Assembly: GCA_018058135.1 (NCBI GenBank)
Contig: JAGPCK010000022.1
Location: 1 to 43,060, forward strand
DNA: 43,060 nt
Direction of reading: 5' to 3'
Origin: Bacteroidia bacterium
Lineage (GTDB): Bacteria > Bacteroidota > Bacteroidia > UKL13-3
A program made the translations under genes and the position numbers. Each line of letters starts with the position of its first letter. The first letter of the stretch is position 1. Below the pieces are notes generated by a model. It saw only the letters and a list, made by a program, of their open reading frames with translations, searched no databases and had not been told where the DNA came from. This document shows positions 26,733 through 36,139 of the stretch, piece after piece.

Positions 26733-26813
26733 AAGTTAGAAAGAATCAAAGAGTGCAAAGTTTTATCGTTGCATCTTTTTAACCTTGTAACAATAACTCA
26801 CTAATAAAAAGAC

Positions 26814-27845
26814 ATGAACAAACGACTTGCCTTCCTTGACCGGTACCTCACCCTTTGGATATTTTTGGCCATGCTTACCGGTGTGAGCATCGGGTACTTT
26901 GTGCCCTCCGCATCAGGTTTTGTAAACAGTTTCAGCAGTGGTTCAACTAACATACCCATCGCGGTAGGACTTATTCTGATGATGTACCCGCCACTGGCGA
27001 AGGTGAAATACGAAGAAATAGGCAAGATATTAAAGCACCCTAAAATTTTACTGCTCGGATTGCTTCAAAGCTGGATTATCGGTCCGGCTTTGATGTTTGT
27101 GTTGGCTTTGATTTTTCAACGCACACATCCGGAGTACATGGCCGGTTTATTACTCATTGGTTTAGCACCCTGCATTGCGATGGTGTTGGTGTGGAATGAT
27201 CTGGCAGGAGGAGATACGGAGCTGTGCGCAGGTATGGTGGCTTTGAACAGTGTGTTGCAGATTTTATTTTACAGCAGCTATGCCTGGTTTTATGTTACCT
27301 ATTTGCCCGAGGCATTGGGTGTTCAGGGTTATGCGGTAAACATCAGCATGGGCGAGATTGCACAAAGTGTTTTCATCTATTTAGGCATACCGTTTTTTGG
27401 TGGGATGTTGTCACGTTATGTACTCATTAAAACCAAAGGACAGGATTGGTTTAACCGCAAGTTTATTCCGGCTATCAGCCCTATAACCTTAACGGCTTTG
27501 CTCTTTACCATTGTGATCATGTTCAGTTTAAAAGGGGAGATGATTGTGAGTATTCCGATGGATGTGGTAAGCATTGCCGTGCCGCTTACTTTGTTTTTTG
27601 TTGTAATGTTTTTCAGCACCTATTATTTACTGAAGAAAATTGGCGGTACGTATAAAGAAACTACTACACTAGCTTTTACCGCAGGAAGCAACAATTTTGA
27701 ACTGGGCATTGCTGTAGCGATTGCTGTATTCGGCATACACTCCGGAGCAGCTTTTGCTGCTGTTATTGGTCCGTTGATTGAAGTGCCTGTATTGATTCTT
27801 TTCGTACAGTTTGCTTTGAAGCAAAAGTCTAGGTTCAGTTCATAA
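26814..27845 (+). CDS. acr3: Arsenite efflux permease, ACR3 type
   Basis: The 343-residue inner-membrane protein has about ten hydrophobic segments. It carries the ACR3-defining residues Cys120 in [19 protein letters not shown] and Glu323 in [10 protein letters not shown], both essential for As(OH)3 export in characterised homologues. [17 protein letters not shown] is the other conserved family block. It is the last gene of the ars operon, 81 bases after arsC. The gap contains no clear promoter, so co-transcription is likely. Confidence 0.95.
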   Translation: MNKRLAFLDRYLTLWIFLAMLTGVSIGYFVPSASGFVNSFSSGSTNIPIAVGLILMMYPPLAKVKYEEIGKILKHPKILLLGLLQSWIIGPALMFVLALIFQRTHPEYMAGLLLIGLAPCIAMVLVWNDLAGGDTELCAGMVALNSVLQILFYSSYAWFYVTYLPEALGVQGYAVNISMGEIAQSVFIYLGIPFFGGMLSRYVLIKTKGQDWFNRKFIPAISPITLTALLFTIVIMFSLKGEMIVSIPMDVVSIAVPLTLFFVVMFFSTYYLLKKIGGTYKETTTLAFTAGSNNFELGIAVAIAVFGIHSGAAFAAVIGPLIEVPVLILFVQFALKQKSRFSS

Positions 27846-27858
27846 CGAACTGTAATAC

Positions 27859-27875
27859 AATATCTCAAAGATATT
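27859..27875 (+). terminator. Weak hairpin after the ars operon
   Basis: AATATCT and AGATATT form a perfect 7-bp stem around CAA, 13 bases past the ACR3 stop. It is AT-rich and has no long T-tract, so termination is only possible. Confidence 0.35.
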
Positions 27876-27926
27876 TACTTCACATTCTCTTAACACAGCA
27901 ATAACATTCTTGTAACAGTGTGCAAA

Positions 27927-27934
27927 TACATTTG
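27927..27934 (+). promoter_or_regulatory. -7 element of the TonB-dependent receptor gene
   Basis: TACATTTG fits TAnnTTTG exactly and ends 17 bases before the ATG. The -33 position has no clear TTTG. Confidence 0.55.
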
Positions 27935-27951
27935 CGCCAAGTTTTATTGTT

Positions 27952-30870
27952 ATGAGAGATATTAAAATTTTAGTACTTGTTTTTTCCATCTTGTTTGCCG
28001 GATTAGCCTCTGCGCAAACCAATGGTAAAATAGCAGGAAAAGTAAGCGACAAGAAAACCGGTGAAGAACTCACCGGGGTTTCGGTGATTATTGAAGGCAC
28101 CACCATTGCAGTGGCTACGGATATTGAAGGGAAATATACCCTTTCTGTAAAGCCCGGTACTTACAATGTAGTATTCAGCTATGTTTCCTATCAAAAGAAA
28201 GTGGTTACCGGTGTAGTAGTTAAAGAAGGGCAAACCACCCTGCTGAACTCGTTACTGGATGATGCCGCCCAGGATTTGAAAGAGGTGGTGATTCAGGCGG
28301 AGGCACGCAGAGAAACTTCAGCCGCATTATTACTGGATCAAAAAAGAAGCAGTTCCATTTCTGACGGAGTTAGTGCTGATTTGATTCGTAAATCGGGTGA
28401 CGCCACTACCAGTGACGTAATGAAGCGGGTAAGTGGTACCAGCATTCAGGACAATAAATTTGCCATTATACGCGGGTTAAATGACCGTTATAATACGGCT
28501 TACATCAACGGAGCGCCATTGCCCAGTTCGGAATCAGACCGTAAAGCGTTTTCGTTTGATATTTTTCCTTCCAACATGTTGGACAACATGGTGATAACCA
28601 AAACAGCCTCACCTGATTTACCGGGAGATTTTGCAGGAGGACTCATTACCATCAACACCAAAGACATTCCCGATAAAAAATTTGTTGCGGTTTCTTTGGG
28701 AGCCAGTATGCACAGCATTACCACCGGAAAAAAAGGATATACGTATGAAGGTGGTAAAACCGATTGGTTGGGATATGATGACGGAACACGCGCAGTACCC
28801 TCAGGATTACCTGCCCGTTTGCAATACGAGAAAGCTGATGCGGCCACCAAATACAACAGCAGTTTAAAGTTTAACGACAACTGGAAAACCCAAACCGTGG
28901 GTTCCATTCCCATGAATAATTCCATTCAGTTATCCGGTGGAAACAGTTATAAAGTAGGTAAAAACGATCAGGCCGGTTTTATTATTTCCGGCTCATGGAA
29001 CAGAAGTTTTAAAAACACTACGGTAGAACGCAATCGTTTTAACAAACCGATGGGGCAGGAAGAAAACCAGTTTGTTACCAACTACACCGACCAAACATAT
29101 AAAGAAGAGGCACTTGTTGGAATTATGGCTAATGTGGGTTATAAAATTGGTTCCAACCATAAATTTAGTTTCAAAAATGCGTACACCATGAATGGCGAGG
29201 ATCAAACCATCATGCGTACAGGTAATGATAATTTTTTAGATGCTGATTACTTGCCCAAAGTGGCTAACACCTATTACAATTACCAGCAAAGCAAACTGAT
29301 GACAAATCAGTTAATCGGTCAACATTTTATTCCTTCAGCTAAAGTGAAAATGAAGTGGGTATTAAATACCAACAACATCAAACGTGATGTGCCCGATTTC
29401 AGAAGATTCTCTACCCGTTCTACACTACTGGATGCCAGCACAGGTGAGTACACGCCTTATGCAGCGCAAATAGGGCCGAACATTGACATTACCCAAACAG
29501 GTCGTTTTTATTCTTCACTGGAAGAGAAAATTAAAAGCGCCAGTTTTGAAGTACAACGCCCCATTGAATTTTTAAGCGGTAAAAAAGTAAAAACAGAAGC
29601 GAAGATTGGTGGTTTTACACAAACCCGCGAACGCGATTTCTCTGCCCGTGTGTTTGGATACAAATTACGTTTTGTTAACAGTCCGGGCAGCCCTTACAAC
29701 TACCAGCAATTTATTCAAACACCTATGGCAGATATTTTCGGCAAAGATTATTTAGCTGAGGATACACTATATATTGATGAGCGCATTAACCCGCAGGATA
29801 CCTACAAAGCCAGTTCACGTTTGAACTCAGCTTTTGCCATGTTTGACCAGCGTTTGTTCAGCAGGTTCCGTGCGGTATACGGTGTTAGAATGGAAAAGTA
29901 CAATCAAAAAATGAGCACACTCGGTCAAGCAGGTGAACCGGTTGAATTGGATACCACCTTTACTGATTTTTTACCCAGTATGAACTTTACCTATGAGTTA
30001 AATGAAAAAACCAACCTGCGTTTATCTGCCACCAAAACCTTAGCACGTCCTGAGTTCAGAGAGTTAGCTCCTTTCGCATTTTATGATTTTAATCTGAACA
30101 CTGTAGTAGCGGGTCGTCCTACATTAAGCAGAACTACCATACAGAATTACGATTTCAGGTATGAATATTTCCCCGGAGAAGGTCAACTGATTTCCGCCTC
30201 TTTGTTCTACAAAAAATTTGATAACGCTATCGAAATGGTTTACGAATATCTGGGCAGCGATGCTACCTTAGGTTACACCAGCGATGCCAAAGCAAAAAAC
30301 TACGGATTTGAAGTGGAGCTGAGAAAGAACTTTGATTTCGTAGATAAACTTGCCGGAACTACCTGGGCCAAAAAGTTCACCATCACTACCAATTATGCCC
30401 GCATATTCTCTGAAGTACAATTGGACAAAGCTGTAGCCGGTAAATACGGTACACGTCCGTTGCAAGGTCAGTCGCCTTATATTCTTAACTCCAGCATACA
30501 ATTCTATGATCCTAAATCAGAATTCTCCGTAGCATTGTTTGTAAACAGAATCGGAAGAAGAATTTATGTGGCCAGAGAAAAGAATGGTTTAGTTCCTGAT
30601 ATGTGGGAAAACCCGAGAACAGTTGTTGACTTCAATATCACCAAAAAGTTCTACAAGAAGTTTGAAGCTAAGCTGGCCATCAGCGACATATTTGCTCAGG
30701 ATTTAGTATTCTACCAGGATAACAACGACAACAAGAAGTTTGACGATACTCCTAAAACCAGTTATACTGATCCCAACATTACCCAGGCACAAAAAGGTAA
30801 GTTAGACAACGTGATCATGCGCTACAAAATGGGCTATACTGTTTCATTCGGTATCAGCTATAAGTTGTAA
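27952..30870 (+). CDS. TonB-dependent outer-membrane receptor with N-terminal carboxypeptidase-regulatory-like domain
   Basis: The 972-residue protein has a signal peptide (MRDIKILVLVFSILFAG, then LASA/QT). A CarboxypepD_reg-like domain spans about residues 24-110 (GKIAGKVSDKKTGEELTGVS...). The plug domain (about 130-240) contains IIRGLNDRYNTAYINGAPLP and DFAGGLITINTKD. The 22-stranded barrel ends in YKMGYTVSFGISYKL with the usual C-terminal aromatic pattern, except for a final Leu. Such receptors import large ligands using TonB energy. The ligand is unknown. Genes for a SusD lipoprotein are absent; instead a T9SS surface protein follows after its own terminator and promoter. Confidence 0.95.
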   Translation: MRDIKILVLVFSILFAGLASAQTNGKIAGKVSDKKTGEELTGVSVIIEGTTIAVATDIEGKYTLSVKPGTYNVVFSYVSYQKKVVTGVVVKEGQTTLLNSLLDDAAQDLKEVVIQAEARRETSAALLLDQKRSSSISDGVSADLIRKSGDATTSDVMKRVSGTSIQDNKFAIIRGLNDRYNTAYINGAPLPSSESDRKAFSFDIFPSNMLDNMVITKTASPDLPGDFAGGLITINTKDIPDKKFVAVSLGASMHSITTGKKGYTYEGGKTDWLGYDDGTRAVPSGLPARLQYEKADAATKYNSSLKFNDNWKTQTVGSIPMNNSIQLSGGNSYKVGKNDQAGFIISGSWNRSFKNTTVERNRFNKPMGQEENQFVTNYTDQTYKEEALVGIMANVGYKIGSNHKFSFKNAYTMNGEDQTIMRTGNDNFLDADYLPKVANTYYNYQQSKLMTNQLIGQHFIPSAKVKMKWVLNTNNIKRDVPDFRRFSTRSTLLDASTGEYTPYAAQIGPNIDITQTGRFYSSLEEKIKSASFEVQRPIEFLSGKKVKTEAKIGGFTQTRERDFSARVFGYKLRFVNSPGSPYNYQQFIQTPMADIFGKDYLAEDTLYIDERINPQDTYKASSRLNSAFAMFDQRLFSRFRAVYGVRMEKYNQKMSTLGQAGEPVELDTTFTDFLPSMNFTYELNEKTNLRLSATKTLARPEFRELAPFAFYDFNLNTVVAGRPTLSRTTIQNYDFRYEYFPGEGQLISASLFYKKFDNAIEMVYEYLGSDATLGYTSDAKAKNYGFEVELRKNFDFVDKLAGTTWAKKFTITTNYARIFSEVQLDKAVAGKYGTRPLQGQSPYILNSSIQFYDPKSEFSVALFVNRIGRRIYVAREKNGLVPDMWENPRTVVDFNITKKFYKKFEAKLAISDIFAQDLVFYQDNNDNKKFDDTPKTSYTDPNITQAQKGKLDNVIMRYKMGYTVSFGISYKL

Positions 30871-30897
30871 ATAAGATCTCTCTCAACAATAAAAACT

Positions 30898-30928
30898 GGC
30901 GGGGTACGAAAGTGCTTCGCCTTTTTTT
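30898..30928 (+). terminator. Rho-independent terminator after the TonB-receptor gene
   Basis: Bases 30898-30906 (GGCGGGGTA) pair with 30913-30921 (TGCTTCGCC), with three G-T wobbles, around a CGAAAG loop. Seven T follow directly. The stop codon is 28 bases upstream. Confidence 0.72.
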
Positions 30929-30971
30929 CTTAACATTAACTTCATGCCTTTAACATTTAATTAATGAGTTG

Positions 30972-30987
30972 TTAACGCTGTCGTTAA
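30972..30987. promoter_or_regulatory. Inverted repeat upstream of the T9SS surface-protein promoter
   Basis: TTAACG-CTGT-CGTTAA is a perfect 6-bp dyad with a 4-base spacer, ending 10 bases before the -7 box at 30998. Its place in the -33 region suggests an operator or activator site for an unknown regulator. Confidence 0.35.
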
Positions 30988-30997
30988 TCAGCAGGGG

Positions 30998-31005
30998 TAG
31001 TTTTG
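30998..31005 (+). promoter_or_regulatory. -7 element of the T9SS surface-protein gene
   Basis: TAGTTTTG fits TAnnTTTG exactly and lies 24 bases before the ATG at 31030. The -33 position has no clear TTTG. Confidence 0.55.
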
Positions 31006-31029
31006 TATCAGATAAATTATAATAGTTTT

Positions 31030-34000
31030 ATGAAGAAAATCAATTTACTCTTGTCGGCCATGTTGCTTTGCACAATGGGTGTTTTGGCGCAAAAGACCAG
31101 AACAATCAATGCAGGCGACATTACCACCAACACCACCTGGTACAGCGATACGTTGTACACCATTCAGGGGTATGTGTATGTTAAAAACAATGCAACACTT
31201 ACCATTCAACCGGGTACCATCATTAAAGGAGACAAAAACTCTAAGGCTACCCTTATCATTACACGCAATGGTAAAATTAATGCCAACGGAACTTCTACCC
31301 AACCTATCGTTTTCACTTCTGCTCAAAATGCAGGTTCACGTCAACCCGGTGATTGGGGTGGTATAGTAATATTAGGAAAAGCACGCATTAACCGCCCTAC
31401 TGATTGCAGCACCTGCCCCGGTTCAACCGTAGCAGCTGGCGAGTCAGGAATTCAAAACGCCATTGAAGGTGATTTGGATAATGCTTCAGGCGATGGTTTG
31501 TATGGTGGAACAGATGACAACCACAACTCAGGAACCTTACGTTATGTTCGTATTGAATACGGAGGAGTAGTAATTACCCCCGGAAACGAAATTAACGGTT
31601 TAACTATGGGTGGAGTTGGTAAAGCCACACAAATTGACCACATACAAGTTACACAAGCTAACGATGACGGCTTCGAATGGTTTGGCGGAACTGTTGATGC
31701 CAAGTACCTTATCTCTAACCGCAACATTGATGATGATTTGGACGTTGACTTTGGTTTCACAGGAAAAGTACAGTTCGCTGTAGTATTACGTGACTCTAAC
31801 TGGTACGATATCGGATCAGGTCCAACTACCAACGGTTTTGAATCAGACAATGACGGTTCAGGAACAGAAGCTACTCCATATACTGACCCTACTTTCTCTA
31901 ACATCACTGTAGTTGGTCCGTTAGCTAATGGTAAAAACTTAACCACTTCCAACTCTTTCCAAAACGGAGCACGTATCCGCAGAAATTCTTCAACCTCTAT
32001 TTTCAACTCCATCTTTATGGGTTGGCCAAGTGCTTTGTTTGTTGACGGAACACGTACCGGACAAAAATTCACCAACGACTCCATGATGTATAAGAACAAC
32101 GTACTGGCAGGTAACTTAAATGCAGTAAACGCTTCTTCAGCCAACGCATCAGCAGTTCGTACCAAATTAATGGCCAACGGTTGTGATACTCCTACCACTG
32201 CAGCAGGTGTGTTAAATGCTCCGTTTGATTATAACAATCCTGATTTTACAACAGCCAACAGCTCTATAGCTGCTTCCGGTGCTTCATTCAGCGGTGCACG
32301 TATCAGCGATGCTTTCTTTACACCAACTACCTACCGTGGTGCTATGGGTACTGACGACTGGACCAAATGCTGGTGTAATTTCAACCCGCAAAATACCAAC
32401 TACAACAACGGCCCTATCAACAACGGATTTGCTTACAATGCCGGAAACGATACCACTATTTGTTCAGGTAAAACTGTAACCATTGGTCAGTCACTTACCG
32501 GTGCTTACAAATATTCATGGGCTCCTTCTACAGGATTATCAGCAGCTAATGTTGCCCGCCCTGTTGCTTCACCTGCAACTTCAGTAACTTACGTAGTAAC
32601 CGTAACTGATACCGTAACCGGATGTTCTATTATGGACAGTGTTCGTTTCACAGTTAATCCTACTCCGGTAGCTAACTTTACTTTCACTAACGGAGCCAAT
32701 GGTTTAGTAACTTTCACCAATACTTCTACCGGTGCTACTGTTTACAGCTGGACTTTCGGAGACGGTAACAACTCTAACTCTTCATCTACTACAGTTACCA
32801 ATACTTACTCTGCCAACGGTGTGTTCAATGTAAAATTAACCGCTACTGCCGGTGCATGTTCAAGCAACATTACTAAACCGGTAAATGTAACAGGTATCGC
32901 TGCTCCTATTAAATCGGTTGTGGGAGATATACTTGCTAACACCACCTGGTCAAAAGATACCATTTACATTTTGAACGGATATGTGTACGTAAAAAACAAC
33001 GCTACCTTAACCATTGAAGCAGGTACCTTGATTAAAGGTGATGCCAACAACAAAGGTTCTTTAATCATTACCCGTAATGGTAAAATAAGCGCCAACGGAA
33101 CCCGTAACATGCCTATCGTGTTTACTTCGAACAAAGCAGCAGGCTCACGTCAGCCCGGTGATTGGGGTGGAGTAATAATTTTAGGTAAAGCAAAAATCAA
33201 CCGCCCTACAGATTGCAGCACCTGCCCAGGTTCTACCGTAGCAGCAGGCGAAGCAGGAATTCAAAATGCTGTTGAAGGTGATTTGGATAATGCATCGGGT
33301 GATGGTTTATATGGTGGTAACGATGATAACCACAACTCAGGTACTTTCCGTTATGTACGTTTGGAATACGGAGGCGTAGTAATTACCCCCGGAAACGAAA
33401 TCAACGGTTTAACCATGGGTGGTTTAGGTAAAGCAACACAAATTGATCACATACAGGTTACCCAAGCCAACGATGACGGCTTCGAATGGTTTGGCGGAAA
33501 CGTAGATGCAAAATACCTTATCTCAAACCGCAACATTGATGATGATTTGGATGTTGACTTCGGTTTCACCGGAAAAGTACAATTCGCAGTAGTATTACGT
33601 GACTCTAACTGGTACGATATCGGATCAGGTCCAACAACCAACGGTTTTGAATCAGACAATGACGGTTCAGGAACAGAAGCCAGCCCATACACCGACCCAA
33701 CTTTCTCTAACATCACCGTAGTTGGTCCGTTAGCTAACGGTAAAAACTTAACCACTTCCAACTCATTCCAAAACGGAGCTCGTATCCGCAGAAATTCTTC
33801 TACTTCAATATTCAACTCCATCTTTATGGGATGGCCAAGTGCTTTGTTTGTTGACGGTTCACGTACCGGACAAAAATTCACCAACGACTCGATGATGTTT
33901 AAAAACAACGTACTGGCTGGTAACTTAAATGCAGTGAATTCTTCTTCAGCCAACGCATCAGCAGTACGTACCAAAATAATGACCAACGGTTGTGATACCG

Positions 34001-34764
34001 CAGTATCTGCCGCAGGTGTATTGGGTTCACCATTCAACTATACCGAGCCTGATTTCAAACCGGTGAACAGTTCAGTAGCACTTACCGGAGCTTCATTTAC
34101 CGGCACACGCATCAACGATCCTTTCTTCAGCACTACCACGTATCGCGGTGCTTTCGGAGCCAACGACAACTGGAGCGACTGCTGGTCAAACTTCAATCCA
34201 CAGGCAACAGATTACTCTTCAGCTCCTGTTAAATACAATCCTGCAGTAGCCAACTTCAACTACACACAAACCACCAATACCTTATCAGTGCAGTTCAACA
34301 ACAACACTGTGGGTGGTAAAATGTACATGTGGGATTTTGGAGTAAGCAGTTCAACAACTGATACCTCTACAGCCATGAATCCAACGTTCACTTTCCCTGT
34401 TGCCGGTACGTATGTGGTTACCTTAACAGCTAAAGCACCTTGCGGAGACAGCACAGTTACGTTGCAAGTTATGGTTCAGCCAAGCAGCACCAACGAAATT
34501 CTGAAAGCCAACAGCGTAAAACTTTATCCTAACCCTACCAAAGGTATTGCTACCCTTGCGTTTGAATTGAATAAAGAAGAAGAAGTAGCCATCAGCCTTT
34601 TCGACATCAGCGGAAGAGAAGTAATCTCCTTAGGCAAACAGCTGATGAACAGTGGCAGCAACGCCATCACTTTTGATGCCTCAGCTTTAACTCCGGGTGT
34701 TTATTTCACCAATATTTCCAGCGATAAATTTAACAAAACCTACCGTTTGGTTATTGTTAAGTAA
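31030..34764 (+). CDS. T9SS-exported surface protein with duplicated ~430-residue domain, Ig/PKD modules and type A sorting signal
   Basis: The 1244-residue product starts at the ATG at 31030. An earlier in-frame ATG (31003) lies almost on the -7 box. A signal peptide (MKKINLLLSAMLLCTMGVLA/Q) is followed by domain A (about residues 29-458), an Ig-like module with DTTICSGKTV (about 475-550), a PKD domain (WTFGDGNN, about 550-625), domain B (about 632-1062), a second PKD domain (WDFGVSS, about 1070-1150) and the T9SS signal (LYPNPTKG to the end). Domains A and B are near copies displaced by 603 residues, each with ATLTI-PGT-IKGD-N, GSRQPGDWGG and TQANDDGFEWFGG, suggesting a right-handed beta-helix. 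Codon use is strongly biased to AAC/ACC/GTA, as in abundant proteins. It is probably paired with the TonB receptor upstream. The ligand is unknown. Confidence 0.92.
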   Translation: MKKINLLLSAMLLCTMGVLAQKTRTINAGDITTNTTWYSDTLYTIQGYVYVKNNATLTIQPGTIIKGDKNSKATLIITRNGKINANGTSTQPIVFTSAQNAGSRQPGDWGGIVILGKARINRPTDCSTCPGSTVAAGESGIQNAIEGDLDNASGDGLYGGTDDNHNSGTLRYVRIEYGGVVITPGNEINGLTMGGVGKATQIDHIQVTQANDDGFEWFGGTVDAKYLISNRNIDDDLDVDFGFTGKVQFAVVLRDSNWYDIGSGPTTNGFESDNDGSGTEATPYTDPTFSNITVVGPLANGKNLTTSNSFQNGARIRRNSSTSIFNSIFMGWPSALFVDGTRTGQKFTNDSMMYKNNVLAGNLNAVNASSANASAVRTKLMANGCDTPTTAAGVLNAPFDYNNPDFTTANSSIAASGASFSGARISDAFFTPTTYRGAMGTDDWTKCWCNFNPQNTNYNNGPINNGFAYNAGNDTTICSGKTVTIGQSLTGAYKYSWAPSTGLSAANVARPVASPATSVTYVVTVTDTVTGCSIMDSVRFTVNPTPVANFTFTNGANGLVTFTNTSTGATVYSWTFGDGNNSNSSSTTVTNTYSANGVFNVKLTATAGACSSNITKPVNVTGIAAPIKSVVGDILANTTWSKDTIYILNGYVYVKNNATLTIEAGTLIKGDANNKGSLIITRNGKISANGTRNMPIVFTSNKAAGSRQPGDWGGVIILGKAKINRPTDCSTCPGSTVAAGEAGIQNAVEGDLDNASGDGLYGGNDDNHNSGTFRYVRLEYGGVVITPGNEINGLTMGGLGKATQIDHIQVTQANDDGFEWFGGNVDAKYLISNRNIDDDLDVDFGFTGKVQFAVVLRDSNWYDIGSGPTTNGFESDNDGSGTEASPYTDPTFSNITVVGPLANGKNLTTSNSFQNGARIRRNSSTSIFNSIFMGWPSALFVDGSRTGQKFTNDSMMFKNNVLAGNLNAVNSSSANASAVRTKIMTNGCDTAVSAAGVLGSPFNYTEPDFKPVNSSVALTGASFTGTRINDPFFSTTTYRGAFGANDNWSDCWSNFNPQATDYSSAPVKYNPAVANFNYTQTTNTLSVQFNNNTVGGKMYMWDFGVSSSTTDTSTAMNPTFTFPVAGTYVVTLTAKAPCGDSTVTLQVMVQPSSTNEILKANSVKLYPNPTKGIATLAFELNKEEEVAISLFDISGREVISLGKQLMNSGSNAITFDASALTPGVYFTNISSDKFNKTYRLVIVK
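31114..32403 (+). repeat. Intragenic direct repeat, unit A
   Basis: This is the first copy of the domain duplicated within the surface-protein gene. It aligns with 32923-34215 at a constant offset of 1809 bases until a one-codon indel near the end. Several stretches are nearly identical at base level, for example around 31660-31880. Confidence 0.9.
32923..34215 (+). repeat. Intragenic direct repeat, unit B
   Basis: This is the second copy. Differences from unit A are mostly third-position changes in the centre, while the ends have diverged in amino acids as well, which points to constraint or gene conversion in the middle. Confidence 0.9.
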
Positions 34765-34783
34765 ATCATCTGTTTAACTCTCT

Positions 34784-34818
34784 AAAGAGCGGCCACGAAT
34801 TTCGTGGCCGCTCTTTTT
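34784..34818. terminator. Bidirectional terminator between convergent genes
   Basis: AAAGAGCGGCCACGAA (34784-34799) and its exact reverse complement (34801-34816) form a perfect 16-bp stem. It is T-rich on the right and lies between the stop of the surface-protein gene (34764) and the leftward stop at 34821. Confidence 0.93.
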
Positions 34819-34820
34819 AT

Positions 34821-35483
34821 TTAATCGCGGCATTCCATCAGCAGCAAATCACCTTCAGTATAGGTAATGCTTACACTGCCGTCTGCTGCGGCTTCATTGC
34901 TGTTGCCGGTGCGGTAACCCAGGGTTAGTTCTTCATTGTTCAGGTTGTATTTTAAACCGCTGGTGGTAATGCCCTTTACGGTGCCTACTGGTATAAGTGA
35001 TACGGGTGTGCCTTTCGAAAACCATTTGGTGTAGGTATTTGGGCAACGGTATATGCGGGAATAATCATCCAGCATCACCAGGTTAATGTCATTTTTATAC
35101 CGCACAATATTGGTCATGTTGGTAATGGAATGGTCAGCACGTTTACCGGTGGCCCAAATAATGTTGGCTGCTTTTGCCCCCCGGTTAATCAAATAGTCAA
35201 TGGCTTTTTCCAAATCTGTTTTATTCTGGTCGGGGGTATGAACTATCTCAACGGGCTGTTGGTGCTTCAAAAGTTCTTCCCGGTCTTCTTTGTGGTCAAA
35301 GTCGCCCAGCAGCACATCGATCTTTAAACCCAGCTCCAAAACCCGGTGTACGGCCCCGTCAAGCACCACTACCAGCGGGCTCCACTCCAGCAATTGCCCC
35401 AGTAACTCAGCACTGCATTCCTCTCCGTGGGCTATAATTAAGGCAGGTTCCTGTAATTCTTTAACGAAATGATGTGACGACAT
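34821..35483 (-). CDS. thiN: Thiamine pyrophosphokinase
   Basis: The 220-residue enzyme would convert thiamine and ATP to thiamine pyrophosphate and AMP. The catalytic domain shows VVVLDGAVHRVLELG, the metal-binding GDFD at residues 60-63, DQNKTD at 85-90 and GKRADH at 113-118. The C-terminal TPP-binding beta domain contains ITTSGLKYNLNNEELTLG. The length fits bacterial ThiN. No TPP riboswitch is visible in the 40-base gap to the divergent neighbour. It is apparently monocistronic and ends at a strong terminator. Confidence 0.93.
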   Translation of the reverse strand: MSSHHFVKELQEPALIIAHGEECSAELLGQLLEWSPLVVVLDGAVHRVLELGLKIDVLLGDFDHKEDREELLKHQQPVEIVHTPDQNKTDLEKAIDYLINRGAKAANIIWATGKRADHSITNMTNIVRYKNDINLVMLDDYSRIYRCPNTYTKWFSKGTPVSLIPVGTVKGITTSGLKYNLNNEELTLGYRTGNSNEAAADGSVSITYTEGDLLLMECRD

Positions 35484-35523
35484 TTAATATTTTTTTTACA
35501 TTGCGGTTCAGTTTACAATTATC

Positions 35524-36063
35524 GTGAATATCATCCATACTAAAGAAACCGGTCACGTTTACAGCCAAGCCTGGCGTTTTGCGTCCATACTATTAATTGT
35601 GCTGCCCTTTTTTCTGCTGCAGGATGTGCTGTGGCTGGCCGCTATTATCGCCTTTTTGGGGCTTATTGTGTACGATGCCACCACCGGCATTCAGGTGAAC
35701 TTTGAAAACAGGGAGTATAAACTGTACACCAACGTATTCGGACTCATTTTCGGGCGTTGGCAAAAAATTAAGAAGGAACAGCACCTGCTGGTTACCTACT
35801 TGTACCGAAAAAAGACCCGCAAAGCCAAATCCATGCCCGAGGATCCGCTTTCTTTACGCGACATGGAGTTTTATGTACACGTAACCGATGAACACACCAA
35901 ACCCCTCAAAGTAATTTACACCTGTTTTGAAGAACAGGAAGCCATTGACTTTGCCATGTCGGCTGCGGAACAAATGGATTTAGAAGTGTGGGATTATTAC
36001 TACAACGACAAACGTAAACTACGCTCCATTGGCGACCCGCCCAGGTTTGTGGAGGAGGATTGA
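35524..36063 (+). CDS. Hypothetical two-helix membrane protein
   Basis: The 179-residue product begins at GTG (35524), as no nearby ATG exists in frame. Two adjacent hydrophobic helices (about residues 18-50: WRFASILLIVLPFFLLQ, then LWLAAIIAFLGLIVY) anchor a cytosolic domain. That domain begins VNFENREYKLY and continues GRWQKIKKEQHLLVTYLYRKKTRK. It ends in an acidic, aromatic tail (EVWDYYYNDKRKL). The arrangement resembles small PH-like membrane proteins of Bacteroidota, but I do not recognise a named family. It is divergent from thiN with a 40-base gap. Confidence 0.72.
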   Translation: MNIIHTKETGHVYSQAWRFASILLIVLPFFLLQDVLWLAAIIAFLGLIVYDATTGIQVNFENREYKLYTNVFGLIFGRWQKIKKEQHLLVTYLYRKKTRKAKSMPEDPLSLRDMEFYVHVTDEHTKPLKVIYTCFEEQEAIDFAMSAAEQMDLEVWDYYYNDKRKLRSIGDPPRFVEED

Positions 36064-36139
36064 TAAGGGTAGAAATTATTAGTGGTTTGGCGGGGAAGTC
36101 AACCACGGACAGAGATACCTTGTTGGTTGATTGCAATTT

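Noticed and set aside
31542..34037. Two long leftward frames (31542-32198 and 33447-34037) that resemble each other
   Set aside because: They lie antisense over the two copies of the duplicated domain. Their similarity and openness follow from the biased codon use of the real rightward gene.
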